This document shows positions 42,934 to 55,982 of a stretch of 64,000 nt of DNA, piece by piece. Both the position numbers and the translations under genes were made by a program. This stretch comes from Prostheceraeus crozeri (taxonomy: Eukaryota > Platyhelminthes > Polycladida > Euryleptidae), in assembly GCA_907163375.1 (NCBI GenBank), contig CAJQUW010003148.1:558001-622000 (forward strand), read 5' to 3'. Numbering within the stretch: the stretch's first letter is position 1; each line of letters opens with the position of its first letter. The notes below the pieces were generated by a model. That model did not search any database, had not been told where the DNA came from, and was given only the letters and a program-made list of their open reading frames with translations.

Positions 42934-45878
42934 ACTTTGAAAGTGTGTTGTACGTCAAAGTAGATATTAATTTGATATATATCTGTGATCATGTAGATAA
43001 CATTGTGTTTTGCACTATATCTCAAGTCTCTAAATTTACGACATCAATAGGAACAAATCATTCCTCAAACAGGAATTGCAAATCGCTGTGTGTTATAGGC
43101 CCCTATGCATGTTTGAAAAGGATATTTCTCTTACCGGTTCATGAATGCCACTTTCGTCTTTTTGCGAACAAGACATGTAGATTACGCATAATAATTCGAA
43201 CACAATTGGACAATCAGATCGAACTAAAAAATCTAATCATTGGGAGCATTCGAAGCTTCATTTCCAAAAATCTCATCCGAATCGGGTAATCAAATTAGAC
43301 TAACACTCGCAAAATGAATTCAAAATGAATCTGATAATCACAATCGAGCTGTTAAATTTCATTTTAGGCGATTCGGTTAGGTCGACGCCTTCATTCTCGA
43401 TGAACGTCTTGATGAATCATTTTACTTATATTTTCATGCAGTTAATTCATTTTGCATCCACCATACTTGTGTGACCATTTATATAGTACGCAAAACTAAA
43501 ATTTTAGTTGTGCATCCATGGTCAAGGCTAATGAACCTAGATTAATCCTTGGACTTCAGAGGGTTCAGTGGACCACGAAACAGCATTTTACAAAATTTTC
43601 TTTTTTGAGTGATGATGCAACAACCGCTCATGCCCATGTAAAATCATCTTTTCGGTTGAATTACTAGAAATTTGGTGGGAAGGAATCCATCGGACTTCCA
43701 AAATTCATTCCCCCCTCAGGCGTTAGAAGATTAACAAACTTCTTGAAGATTTTTTCTGTCATGTGAAAGCTGATTTCGTGCATGTTCATGATGATGCATC
43801 ACATGTGCTATTTATCCACTTATTGTTTACATTGTGCTCTTGCATGTGAGTTGTGTAAGAAGACTATAAATGCGAGTAGTTTGCCTTCACACATGATCGC
43901 ATGTGATTGATTAGCCTGTGTGACACTAATCAGTGCCTAAGATAACCAAGTTTTCACCACAACTAGTGATGAAATTCAGATCTCCACAGCTGTCTTGAAA
44001 GTCAAAAGACTTGAATAGTTATGGCGCCGTTAGGACTTATTTCTGATAGGGATGGATGAAATTAAAGTATTGAGTAACTGCAAAGGTCCTGCAGAACCTT
44101 CAACAAATAGCAATTTCAATAAAGTGAACTATCTGAGAGTTTGTGCAGTAGCAACATCATGAAGGCGCATCCTAAAGCAGCAAATATTGTCTTTGAAATG
44201 TCTTTGACTTACAAAGACATTATTGTCGTTAAGAGCACTGAACGATACACAAAAGAACATAAACATCCATCAGTTATTTGCAAATATGATTGCTCCAAAA
44301 CTATCTCTGATAATTTGACAGCGATCAAAGCAGTAATACTAAGAATTCATAAAACGGGTCCTCCTCAGGTCTCCAAAGGGTATGAAAAATCTCAATCTCA
44401 GGTCTCTGAGGAATTCTCATACGATGATGAAAATCATCCCAGCAGCCATTTATAATAGATTATAATGCTTACTAATTCAAATTTTTAATTGAAGTAGTCC
44501 TAATGAGGACTGATGACGTTCTGCAATCCGCAAGTGTACAGATGCAATGCTACTGTGACCATTGGATTAATCAGTTCTTAAAAGAACTCAATGGAGCTTT
44601 CTTGTGGCAACGAATTAAAATTGATCAGCCTTGGCCCAATATTTGGTAAAAATGGAAATCTTAAGACTTGTAACACTACTAGTAATGAACGTAGACTCAG
44701 CACCCGAAAATTTGGATTGGTAAGTTGTATGCAAATTTTTTAAAAGAATTGGCCTGAAGACTTTTGCTTCTTTCTTTTAATTCTAACACGTTGCTGAATC
44801 GGCATTATTACATTCTGCCCACTCTGATTAGGAACACTTAAAATGTACATGTAATACTCAGATACTAGAGAGGGTTCGTATCATTTCGTGCAAAGAATTT
44901 CAAATCGATTTCGAACTCTTTTTGCTTTTTCTGGTTGGCATGATGAAGTGACAAATAGCTGTTTGATGTTCAATTCATTGTTCATGCTAAGTTGAAATCG
45001 TGTGAATTAAAACTTTCAAAATATTAGAAAATCTACTTCTGGTTGACAAAGAAATCCAAAAATTCGATTGATGTTCATTTCATACTCTCTGTGTCCATTC
45101 CTAAGAATGCCAGTTTCATGTTGAAGTGCTCCTTCCATTCCTGCTGCCAACATCAGTGGGGACTGTCCGAACATGTCATTCCCTTCCTGATAGGCGTGAC
45201 AGGGTATTCAAATGGTCCAATTTTTTTAAGAGTGTTCATGAACCTTGTATGCCAAATTATGCTTGTTTATCATTTCAGAATGTTCCACAGTGGTGCTTTT
45301 ATGGTGTACATGCTCTTTTGATACGCAAAATGAATAACTTCAATTTTATATTAAAGTATTCAGTGATTGGCATGGCAAAATATTCAAATGAATATTGCAA
45401 TGCTCGATCCTGCTCCTTCTAAATGACATTACAAAAATTACAATTTATTAAAGGTGTTCATTCTCTTCCAGATGGGCATAAAAAATAATTCATTAAAATT
45501 CACATTCGGGCGATAATATGCTCCTCCTGACTGGCATGACAGAGAATTTCAAGTCCTCTTTATGAAGGGCATGCTCTTGAGCGACATGTGAAGATATTTG
45601 AATTAATTTGGTGAAAAATGATTTATTTTTTGAGTGTCATATCAAAAACATCGTTTTTCATAAAATCAAAATTTAATTTCAATTATGAAAGTGTAGCAAG
45701 AAAATAGTTGCAAAAAGGAGACAAGCTTCGATATCGTTTACCAATTATTATTTTTCATGCAGCTATGTAGCATCTAACTTAATCACACTTCTGGGCTGCA
45801 TTGCACTAGTAGAGGATGAATTGCTTCGTCAAATATATTTATGAATTAAATTCTTTTTAATTTGCACTTGTCACGTAG
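42934..45878. other. Gene-free region downstream of the Bcl-2 gene
   Basis: No supported coding exon. The open frame at 44141-44455 shows no family motif. It contains one copy of an interspersed repeat (44413-44600). Near 43864 CTATAAATGC resembles a TATA box, but no gene follows that I recognise. Confidence 0.5.
44413..44600 (+). repeat. Interspersed repeat, copy A
   Basis: Shares GATGATGAAAATCAT, the palindrome AGTCCTAATGAGGACT (44496-44511) followed by GATGA, AATCCG and GATGCAATGCT with copy B at 47272-47470, diverged but collinear. Confidence 0.6.
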
Positions 45879-45886
45879 GTAGGCAT

Positions 45887-46754
45887 CAAGAATGGAGCCC
45901 GTCGCCGTCCTGGCCACGGACATAATTTTTCAAGACTGGCTGGCCTGCCGAATACTCATTACGCCGACTGGCCGGGTATTTTCATTAGGCTTATGTCGAC
46001 CACTGATGACAATTATTCTATAAACGCATTGTCTCAAAAATTGTAATTTTTAAGAACATGCAATATGATGAATGTGAAGTAAATATTGCAAAAAGCTTCT
46101 TGAAAATTCATCTTCAAATCTTTATTCAAAGCCGCTGAGGGAGTCGCTGGCTGTTAAGCATACAAAATTGCTGATAGTTGGCGATGAGAACTTAGAATAA
46201 CCATTAAAACTAATGAGAAAAATTACAATTTTTCAGATGAATAGAGCGCAGGTGACTTACAAAATTAAAGGAATCAACAGCGGTATAATTGGATGCGGCA
46301 TTACGAATTGGGCGTAAGACTTGCGGGCGGTCTAGCTTAAATAAGTTTTGCAAGAATTGCATGTTCACTAGCTTGTCCATCGTAACATTATTCCGCATCT
46401 TCAATAAGTTATTACTTGTATTGCTGCTCAATTTTTTCCATACGCGTGCACAACATCTTATCAAAGCTCTAATTAATTGTCCCATTAGCTGATTTGGATA
46501 TTGGAATTCGGATAGATATTGATAAAAATCAGTAACTGGAGAACTCAGGAACTCTTAATTATACGGAGTACCTGTAGACATGCTGTGCGCGATATAAAAT
46601 TCGAGAAATCGAATGATAGCATGACAGTGTAGGTGTAGCAGCTGTCAACTTTAATTGACTAGTAAGTCACAGAGACGCCTAGGCCCGGCCGGATTTAATT
46701 ACACCAGCCGCCGTCCCGGCCCCGACCGCCAAAACCCGGCTGGTTCCAACCCTG
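45887..46754. mobile_element. hAT-type non-autonomous element, 868 bp
   Basis: Flanked by GTAGGCAT (45879-45886) and GTAGACAT (46755-46762), seven of eight bases identical. Ends CAAGAATGGAGCC and, reverse complemented, CAGGGTTGGAACC; both sides contain GC-rich CCGTCC/GGCCGGG segments against AT-rich DNA. No transposase. The 8-bp duplication and CAGGGTTGG-type end fit hAT. Confidence 0.6.
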
Positions 46755-46762
46755 GTAGACAT

Positions 46763-48826
46763 GTCATTTTCTGTACATTTTGCATGTTCATGTGAACTGC
46801 AGTGAATATGAATTTCAATATGTAAAGTCGGCATTTCCGAAAGCAAATTATCATTCTAATTACGATTCTAATGAACTTCCTCCTTGGGTTCTGCTTACCA
46901 AAATTTCCATTCCATAATTCTGATAATTCTGATGCAGCATATTTAGTGTCTTGGAGCTATGAATTATGAAGAAGCAAATAGGAAAATGTTTCCACAAAAA
47001 ACAAACTTAGTATATGATTTGGAGGTCACTTTCAAATACATCATAAATCGAGAAAATGCCGAAGATTTTATCGTCTTTCCACGAATGCAGAGTTAATCAT
47101 TTAGATGAAGGATCAGGAAATGACGACGATAAAGGTGGATCCAATATGTTGACATTATCTGCATGCGTTTGGATAAACTTATTAAGAATCATGTCACAAT
47201 TGGCAAATAATTTACTTCATTATTATCATGGCACAGGTAATGCGCAACGAACCAGTCAATACATTGTACTTCTAATGTGATGATGAAAATCATTTCAGCA
47301 CTCATTTAAAATAGAACATTTCTTAGTAATTTGAATAATTAGTTGATTATTAATTATTATTATTATCATTAATCAGTCCTAATGAGGACTGATGACTTTC
47401 TCTAATCCGTAGGTTAAGAAATGCAATGCTGTGGTAACTAACCATTGAGCAACTAGATATCGATTCAAAAATTTTTTTTGATGCTTTCAGATATGTCGAT
47501 TCCAGAAGAAAACAGCGTCATTGACTTTCATATTTAGCCTCTCATGATCTTTTTAATTTTCAAAATCCATTAAATTCATCATCCATCCACATCCTCATCC
47601 AATCCACAAACTCGCATTTCATTCACATTGATCCGCTATGTGTTGGGTTAGCGATCTCTGCTGAGTTGGACGATTTTTTTCATGGAATGCTTCCAGGAGT
47701 TCCATGACTGTTATTGATGCTCCTCATTATCATAGTGTAGCCGTAAACAATCATGTTATTTATTTTTACTTCAATATTTTTTATGCTCTTGTATATTTTC
47801 AATGCAAAATGCATATTTCGGCATATATCCTACTTGAAAGCATATTGAGCATAAATGCTAAACTTACTATCCTAACAGAGATGCTTTGAGTATTCAAACT
47901 AAATGAAATTCATAAAAATAGCGAAGAAAACGTGAAATTATTTATAATTCTATCAATGCTATTTTTATCATATTTCTCATCCTGCAGCAAGCGTATGATT
48001 AACCTCTATTCGTTTCTTCGATAAAGTTCCTGTGCAGTTTACCTTCTTCCCGTAAACTAATTCCTAGACAACCAATGAGGTGAATGTTCACAGCTATTGT
48101 TATATTTCGAGTTACAAAATGCTGTAGCTTGATTAAATCGATATGATATGTTAGATTTGAATAAATAGTTAATTATTGCACTATATGTTGTAGTTTTTCA
48201 TTTACACGAATACCTAAAGACATAAAGCACACTTTTAGCATATTTTGTAAAAGTATAAAGTATATTTCTCTGAAATTGAAAAGCATGTAATCCAAACCCT
48301 ACTCATGATAGACATGCATTACGGATTCATGATTTGATTGTTAGAATAATACTGTTTGTTTATTTAGCTGATTGATTGTTCACCACTTGCAAATTCAATC
48401 ATTTGCTTTCTTTGACTTCAATTTCAACTAATTGATTAATATTGTTTTTAATCTCAATTAATTGATTGGAAGGGGCAATCAAATTTCAATCAATTTTTGA
48501 TAAATCCTGATAAACATGCCGTCATTAAAATTATTGTGATTTCGTTCTCATGCTTTTTAATTTATTAGGCCTGCTGCTATGAAGAGGTGTGCGCTGTTAC
48601 TAATTGTAAAACGCAATTCCAAATTGTAATTCGCAATTCCGAAATCTCTATTCCTGTATCACCTTTCATTTTCTTAGTTCGATCTCAATTAGTACAATTC
48701 TCCTATTGTTCATTTCAAACTGATTTTCTGCTTGTACTGCATCCATCCCCAGCATACACGGTGAGCATGAAAGCCATTCATTTTGTGATCAAAAAGCCAA
48801 TTGATTAGTTGTCCGAAGGCCACCAT
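46763..48826. other. Gene-free region with repeat copy B
   Basis: No supported gene. Copy B of the interspersed repeat lies at 47272-47470 (palindrome 47375-47390). The region also has AT-rich low-complexity stretches and one TAGGCCT (about 48567). Confidence 0.5.
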
Positions 48827-48834
48827 ATAACAAC

Positions 48835-50482
48835 TAGGGCTGTGCTCGGTGCACCGATTCTTTTGCTTGCACCGGTTCTCGCGTTGATGCACCGAAATGA
48901 GCGAATTTCGCTATTGCTTTACTGCAGTTTCAATAACAATTATTTCACATTATCTGTTATTTTATTCACAGCAAATTGGAGAGAAACATGTTTTAAGCGT
49001 GCAGTATAATTTATTCAGCAAGGAGAACATTGTTCAATTCAAATTTTCAAAAGTCTAGACGTCATAGAGAACATTTTAAAAATTCTGAATAAAAATTTTT
49101 AAATTTTTAGATGTCGGTGTGAATTTTATACTGAATCTGTTAATTTCCTTCCTTTTATACCTGAAGATAGTCAACGGATGCTAACATAAATTAATTATAA
49201 TAGACAACGAAAATAAAATCAAGATCATTCAATATTGGCTCTTTCCAATTCAACTCAAAAAGGAGAACATTGTTCAATTCAAATTTTAAATTTCATTGTT
49301 ATGAAAGTGAAACCTTTTGATGCTTTTTCTCATGTTGAGAAAAATGTGAAATAGTAACGAAAATTTGATAATTCAAGTTCATGACAAACCATTTTATGCC
49401 ACGAAATCTCAATTTCAGCGACCTCAGAATTTCGGAGGAATCTTTTGTGTACCCTGCTGTTGCTCCTCTTGCTAAAATATAGGCTGTCTCAGCATTCCAG
49501 CGGCCAGCGAATCTTTCGGCGGTCCGAAAGATTTTTTCGACATCCGGTAGCATTTTCTAGACAATACGAGATGCCCTTTGTAAAGCACAAAGAAATGCGC
49601 CACATTGCATATTATTCTATAGTAATTCTTTGACTTAGTATGTGATTTGAGCGTTCATCAACCTAACTGTAAATATCTCACTTTGAATATGGAATGTGTA
49701 GACAGTATTATCAACTTTGAAATTATCGATGTGTCATCTCGAAATTGGATCGATTGTTGTTACATGTGTCACAAAGCATCTTCTGCACTGTCTGATTTTC
49801 ATTCTGACAATAAACGAGCATTATCATTATTATAACATCACATCACAGAGAGTGCTTGAAGCCAAGTAATGTCGAGATGTTGTTGACCTTCTTGTATAGT
49901 AATGTGTAGATGACGGCAACATTGCTTCGAATTTCCGACATTCCCTGATGCGCTCAGGTGTTTTGAATAGAAATTATTAGTAAACTCTTCCTTTGTTACA
50001 TCTTTAATTATAAAAGAATCGAAAGAATCCAACGCTTTTTTCCGCCACAGACAGCAATTTAATCATTGTGCGAGTAATTTTTTATCATTTCTTTGTTTAT
50101 GATTTCTATTTTCATCTAGTTCTTTTTATTCTATTTTCATCTAAATATCTCCATCAGAGTTATCATAGAGACGTGCGGGAAATCTATGATGAGACTCACT
50201 TGCAAGCATTGGCAAAGTCAAATTAAAGGAGGACGATGAAATTCTATTTCAAATTAGCAATATTAGAACTTTCCTACCTACTTTATAGACTTTGCATTGA
50301 ATTGCAGAAAACATAAACATCTATAACGAGGGATAGAGGCTTTAATTGACTACTGCACGACATTTATTAGAGTGCCAAATAAATATATCTCGCCTATACT
50401 TTAATAAACGCTTCTGTGCAACCAACTTTTTAAGTTTTCGTTGCACCGGTGCGAGCAGGTGCGGCTATAGTGCACAGACCTA
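48835..50482. mobile_element. hAT-type element, 1.65 kb, perfect 8-bp target duplication
   Basis: ATAACAAC on both sides (48827-48834, 50483-50490). Termini TAGGGCTGTGC and, reverse complemented, TAGGTCTGTGC, with subterminal GCACCG/CGGTGC motifs repeated near both ends. No transposase is recognised, so it is non-autonomous or decayed. A 25-bp segment beginning AGGAGAACATTGTTCAATTC is repeated internally (49021, 49261). Confidence 0.8.
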
Positions 50483-50899
50483 ATAACAACCTATTGCACT
50501 GCCACTGTTTTAAGAATGTAGACACTTTTTATGTCATTGACATTTTATCTCACGTTTATCATCTTAAAATTTTAATTTACGATATTTTCTTGATATTGAA
50601 AGGAAAGTTGTGTTTTTTAATAACGCAATGTATAGATTTACGCAGAAATATTTAGAAATTAAGTTTTCATGCCGAATATTTTTTCACCACCGTCCCATGC
50701 AAAAATGAATCTGTGCACGGTGTCCCATTCCTATCTCGTTCCCCATGTGGTTCCCATGGAATTCCTATTCTAACCAAAAATCCTGGATATTAGCGTTCAG
50801 CATGATAGACATGATTTCAAATGGAACAAATGAAGCTCGATCGTGCATCTAAGTTTATGAGTCCGCTAAGGAATGTGCAGGTTCGGCCGCGTTCAGCCC

Positions 50900-50992
50900 G
50901 GCTCAGACACGATTCTCACTCTGTTCACGATATTTCTGTATGAAGTACATTTATATTTGCGTGAATATACGCTTACTTACTTACTTACTTAA
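50900..50992 (+). repeat. Retroposon 3' end with (CTTA)n tail
   Basis: GC-rich sequence (GTTCAGCCCGGCTCAGAC) leads to GAATATACGC and then TTACTTACTTACTTACTT. The tetranucleotide tail suggests the 3' end of a truncated LINE or SINE on the plus strand. Confidence 0.45.
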
Positions 50993-51190
50993 GTGCTTCT
51001 GATTTCATTTATAGGAAAGGGAGTTTATCACGTATTAAAGTATTTGTTCAATAATACTCTTTGTTCCTGTGAAGGTCCACAGCAGGAAAGTTGGATCACG
51101 CCAATATACGGTTAAAAAAATTCTGCAGAAATGTTTGCATATATTAAATGGCAAATGTACTTTCTATAATTTTAATAATAGTGATAATAA

Positions 51191-51683
51191 TAGTAATGAT
51201 GTAATATAATTACCTTACTAAGCTAACAACGCTACATCGCATGGCATATTTTACTTTGTTTTATTAATATACAATGTAAATGTTGCTTCTGCAATGTGAG
51301 AGGAGGCCAGCTTCTGGTGCTTAACTATTTTTAAAGAGAAACTCCAAATTTATTGTGAGGAGGGCGATACATTCCGTGCAGCTACCCTGCCATGATTACG
51401 TGTGGCAGTCGATGTAATAATTACTAATAATAATAAGTAATAATAATAATTACTAATAATAGTAATGATGTAATATAATTACCTTACTAAGCTAACAACG
51501 CTACATCGCATGGCATATTTTACTTTGTTTTATTAATATACAATGTAAATGTTGCTTCTGCAATGTGAGAGGAGGCCAGCTTCTGGTGCTTAACTATTTT
51601 TAAAGAGAAACTCCAAATTTATTGTGAGGAGGGCGATACATTCCGTGCAGCTACCCTGCCATGATTACGTGTGGCAGTCGATG
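51191..51683. repeat. 269-bp direct tandem duplication (1.8 copies)
   Basis: TAGTAATGATGTAATATAAT starts at 51191 and again at 51460. The following ~220 bp are essentially identical to GGCAGTCGATG (51414 and 51683). A TAATAA-rich microsatellite separates the copies. Near identity implies a recent event or an assembly artefact. Confidence 0.9.
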
Positions 51684-53079
51684 CTAAAAAATGTCTGAAT
51701 GGTTGACGATGCAACCACAAGACATACAACACTTTTTCATTCAGTGGCTATAATTCTCAAAGAAAGGGTATTAAGCTAGCGCCAGAACTTAACCTAGATA
51801 ATTTTATATTTCACAGCTTCCTATTTATGTGTAATATGTGTAATTCACATATTTTGACGATTGATGAAGGTAAATTACAATAATCTTTGAAAGGGCAGTG
51901 CCGGAGACCGGATCGATTTCCAATTTTTGTCGTTATCGTCCGACAGCTACCTGTGGTAAGAGTGGGTCGTAAAAATCCCAACCGGGTTTCAATCAGGCAT
52001 TATCTGGGTTCAGCTTATCGGTCTTTTTAAAAGCTACGTGGACGTCACATTTTATATAGCCCATGAACACCATCTTTAAAATCATGCAATGCATGCTGGC
52101 ATGTTTACAATAACTTTCATGGTAGACCCGTGAGAAATTATACGAGTAATTGAATACATAGAAAAGTGTATTTTCAACATCCATGTAATATGACAAGCTT
52201 TCTAAGGAGAAGTCAGGCAATGATTTCCATTACTACAACTTTTAATAGAGGACACCGACTGTCACCTTAGCAGTGTACTCTAACATTAATATCCTATCTA
52301 ACTATAATATCCCGTAATCATATTGAAATACAAATTTAAGGAACTAAGAATCCATTTTATGTCCTTTTTATAAATTCCTATTTACATACATGAAAAAAGT
52401 TTACAAGCAAAGCTTTTAAAGAGTGTATTAAACTGGTTTATTGTCCAACTAAGTGTCAAATGGGATCACGGATTTTGAAAGCCATCTTAGCCGGCAGAGC
52501 GCCGCAGATGAAATTCGGACCATAACTTCATGCATGTTAACGGCGCAATGTCGATAATTGATAAAATCAGCGTGACTGCAAGCAAAATATTCCTATTTCA
52601 CTGATGTGATGCTCTTGATAATAAAGTATCCTCATTTCATAATTTGAAATATTTCGATTTCTGTTGTCTGGGTTTCAATTCTATTGCATTGTAGTTTGCT
52701 CAAATGGATAACAGGTTTTGGTCAGAAGCGATTCGATCTTAAACATTGTGTGAAAGCGCCCGATTTTCTCGAATTTTGTGAAGAGCTCCTTCAGTATATA
52801 AACGCCCTGATTGATGAATGAAGCGCCCTAAATCCTAAAAGCACGTTTCTTTCTACCTAGAAGCACGCTTGTAAGGTTTTCTGATGATAAAAATCATTGA
52901 TAGTAGCAGATGAATATTAAACATAATAGATATGAAAAGTAGAATAATGGAATTATGTGTGAATAATATATTCTATAATGAATAATGAATAATAGAATTG
53001 TGTGTTATCAGGGTCGGACCGGGTCTCAAGAGTCAATTAAACACAGAATTATTATTAGCAAGTGTTTAGAAGCAGATTA

Positions 53080-53160
53080 CAAGGCGTCGTGGCTAATGCG
53101 GAAATACTGGAAACCTGCGAAGCAGGTTCGAATCGGCAGCTGATTCGAGATTAGATTTTA
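53080..53160 (+). repeat. tRNA-related SINE head (A and B box-like)
   Basis: TGGCTAATGCGG (about 53091) resembles an RNA polymerase III A box, and 35 bp later GGTTCGAATCG fits a B box. A full tRNA cloverleaf cannot be drawn, and no tail was identified, so a SINE remnant is more likely than a tRNA gene. Confidence 0.4.
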
Positions 53161-53429
53161 TTCGAATATGTGATTCAAGAGAAATTCGAATAGGTTCGTT
53201 TCGAATGGTCAAAAATTATTTCGAACGATTTCTTCTGATTTGCAGTCTCTTCCGTTTGTTACTACTTGAGCGTGACATTGTAATAATTATTTAAAGAATA
53301 CTCAAGCCTAAGCTTGAGATTGGATTATTGCTAAATGCGGTTGAAAGCATTGGTTTAACAAGAGTTTGTAACAAGAGACAAGATTTAAGCAAGAGAACAG
53401 CTATAGCACGCATTACATATTGTTCAAAT

Positions 53430-54398
53430 CAGGGCTGTGGACTCGGCATATTTTTTTTAAAATAAATCCGAGTGCGGGTCATATTTACAACAACTGATTT
53501 AAAGCAGAATTGTGAATGGCTCATTGCACGCTCATCTAAAACTTGTATCTAACAGATGATATAAGACGAACTTTTCAGTTTGTCCTTCGTCAGGAACTCT
53601 TAGACATACTTCATGTGGTTTACTAAAACAATTAATTGTACTACAACCAAAACAGGAACTCTAGCTAAAAGTAGGTCCCGAAGCAATCTCAAGGCGTATC
53701 TGTTCAATATCGAAATAATGTTCTAGACATCAATATTCCATCTGATATTTTGGCAGTAGACTCTTAAAATGAGGCTCCTCAAATGTTGAAAACATTTTCG
53801 AATTCAGAAATTCTTTCACGTAGACTTTTTGCACTTAACTCCCATAACTTTTGAATCACTTGCTCGATTGACTTAATACAACCAAATCTCGATGCCATAA
53901 TATCTTAACTGGAATTGTCCATTAATAGTCATTAACTATTTTTGGTGCGCTGACTAGATTTCTTCCTATTGAGATCTAGTCTGTGATTTATTGAGACGAA
54001 ATGTTTCAATGATCCTCTTATCCTGAATCACCCCAAAGATTAAATCAATTGGACGTCTGCTAGATATGTTATGTGAGTTAAAGTAGAAAAAAACACATTG
54101 TCGACTCATAGCAATTTAACTTCATTTTTTCTCTACACCTACTGGATCACCCTAATTCACTGATCACGAGCCGTGCCATCGCATCGATGAAGTTTTTCAC
54201 TTGAGAGAAGTCATAAATCCCACTTCAATATTCTCCAGAATCTGTTAGGCAATATCTATGCCAGTTTTAAGTCCACTGCATCGTGTCTTGTAAATACTGA
54301 TACATTGTATATCATGCCATTATTGACAAAGACAAAAAGTTGAGATGGACTTTGCGGGACTCGGACTCTATGATTTTGCCAACGAGTCCGTAGCTCTG
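53430..54398. mobile_element. hAT-type non-autonomous element, 969 bp
   Basis: Ends CAGGGCTGTGGACTCGG and, reverse complemented, CAGAGCTACGGACTCG, a common hAT MITE terminus. Flanks GTTCAAAT and GGTCAACT agree in six of eight bases. No transposase is seen. Confidence 0.6.
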
Positions 54399-55982
54399 GG
54401 TCAACTCATGCTCCTCAAAAGTTTTAACTCACTCGGGATCATGAATCCGGACTTTTATGATTTTCTGTTTCCAAGCAGTGGCTATTACAAGCAAAGTCCA
54501 AGCTCACACAATAGCTAGTCATGCAATGTAGTGAACAAAGTTTTTTGTAATCCTTCACTTGCATGAACTTGTACGGCTTTTGAGGGATATTGTTTTGAAT
54601 TTGACCTGAATAATTTAGATATTGTCATTATAGTCAGCTACAACATGGGAAACTAGTTACAGACACCCACTTGTTGCAAAAGTTCTATTATAGTGCTTTC
54701 TTAAAATTCAGATAGAAAATCTACTGATTTTTGATTCATGAAAATATGCTTTCTTTGGCTAAGGAATTGCGGTAAGTGCATGAAATGTTGAAGGAGATGA
54801 CAACTCAAGTCCCACGTGGGATACGAAGGACTTTTCTGCAAGTGAGGTTACACGTTCAGTACTTTTCTTTAATGTACCTATTTTGAAAAAGCAAGGCCAA
54901 TGGGAAGTCCCACGTAAAATCAACATCCATTCATAGGGTCAATATATTAGAAAGTAAGTAATGTTTATATTTCATCTTATTGAAAATCATGCAAAGTACA
55001 GCAATTCGTGGTTTGGTATGCAAAAAAGTGAAAGAAAAAATGAGAGAAATAGTAGTCATGATCAGTGTTTTTGAGCGGATCGAAATTCCGCTTTCGCTCG
55101 CTCATCGCTCATTTGCTCATATTCGACCTTTCGCTCGCTCACCGCTCAAAATCATCAAAAATGCCGCTCGCTCGCTCATTTCTCGATAATGCCCTCCTTT
55201 ATTCTACAAACCTTTTTTGTGTTCAAAGCTAATTCCATGCTTTTATTTTAATAAACTCCTTTTATGCGTTAAAGGGAAATTCATCATTTCATTTTGGGTA
55301 AAATTTGAACCACAATGAAATAATGTAGACCATCATACCAATGTATTAAGAAGGTAGCTATTGTAGAAAATTAGTTAAAACAATATATTTTGATGTACAT
55401 AACCACAGAATTCTTTTTATATGTATAGAAATGGGCAATAATCTAAACTTAATCTTACATGCTGATCACATGAATCAGTATATACAATTCTTAGCGCAAA
55501 ACTTGGAGAAAATTCGCAAGGTGCGTCAAGAAACCATGTAATGCGTTGACAATTGAAAATGAACTTAAATGAAATCGTGACAAAATAATATATAATTCCT
55601 AAAGTAGCTAAAGATAAAATACATGACTTATGAGTAATCAACTCAGTAGTAATCAATTACTGGGTGTTGGAAATCTGCTATAAAAAGAATCGCTTGATAA
55701 ACGAAATTGCTGAATTATGTGAAGCAGAAAATGCTGCACCCAAAACGACCTGACACATTGGCGCCAGCCGTGACTGAGATTTCGGCCCACTAAGTTCAGT
55801 ATCTGTCAAGATGGTCGGTCCGCAGCAGCTCGTTGCGCCCAGGTCCTACCTTCTTCCACTTTTGCACTCAACTTCTTCATGGTGGTGTTTATACTCAAGC
55901 ACCCGCTTTAACAAGAAATTTTCTCACCGATGGAGCAACGAAATAGCGGCATCCCACTCTCAGAAGGCATGAGCTCATATTT

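Noticed and set aside
44141-44455. Possible host exon
   Set aside because: Lysine-rich with no recognisable family and no convincing splice sites at the edges; it overlaps an interspersed repeat.
44496-44530. Hammerhead ribozyme, because CTGATGA follows a stem
   Set aside because: The order of the conserved CTGATGA, stem II and GAAA blocks does not fit, and stem II cannot be drawn well in either copy (44.5 kb or 47.4 kb).
49299-49553. Open frame with transposase-like look inside the 1.65-kb hAT element
   Set aside because: No catalytic motif or dimerisation-domain pattern; too short.
53080-53160. Functional tRNA gene
   Set aside because: A and B box-like segments are present, but no acceptor or anticodon stem pairing can be drawn; a SINE remnant is more likely.
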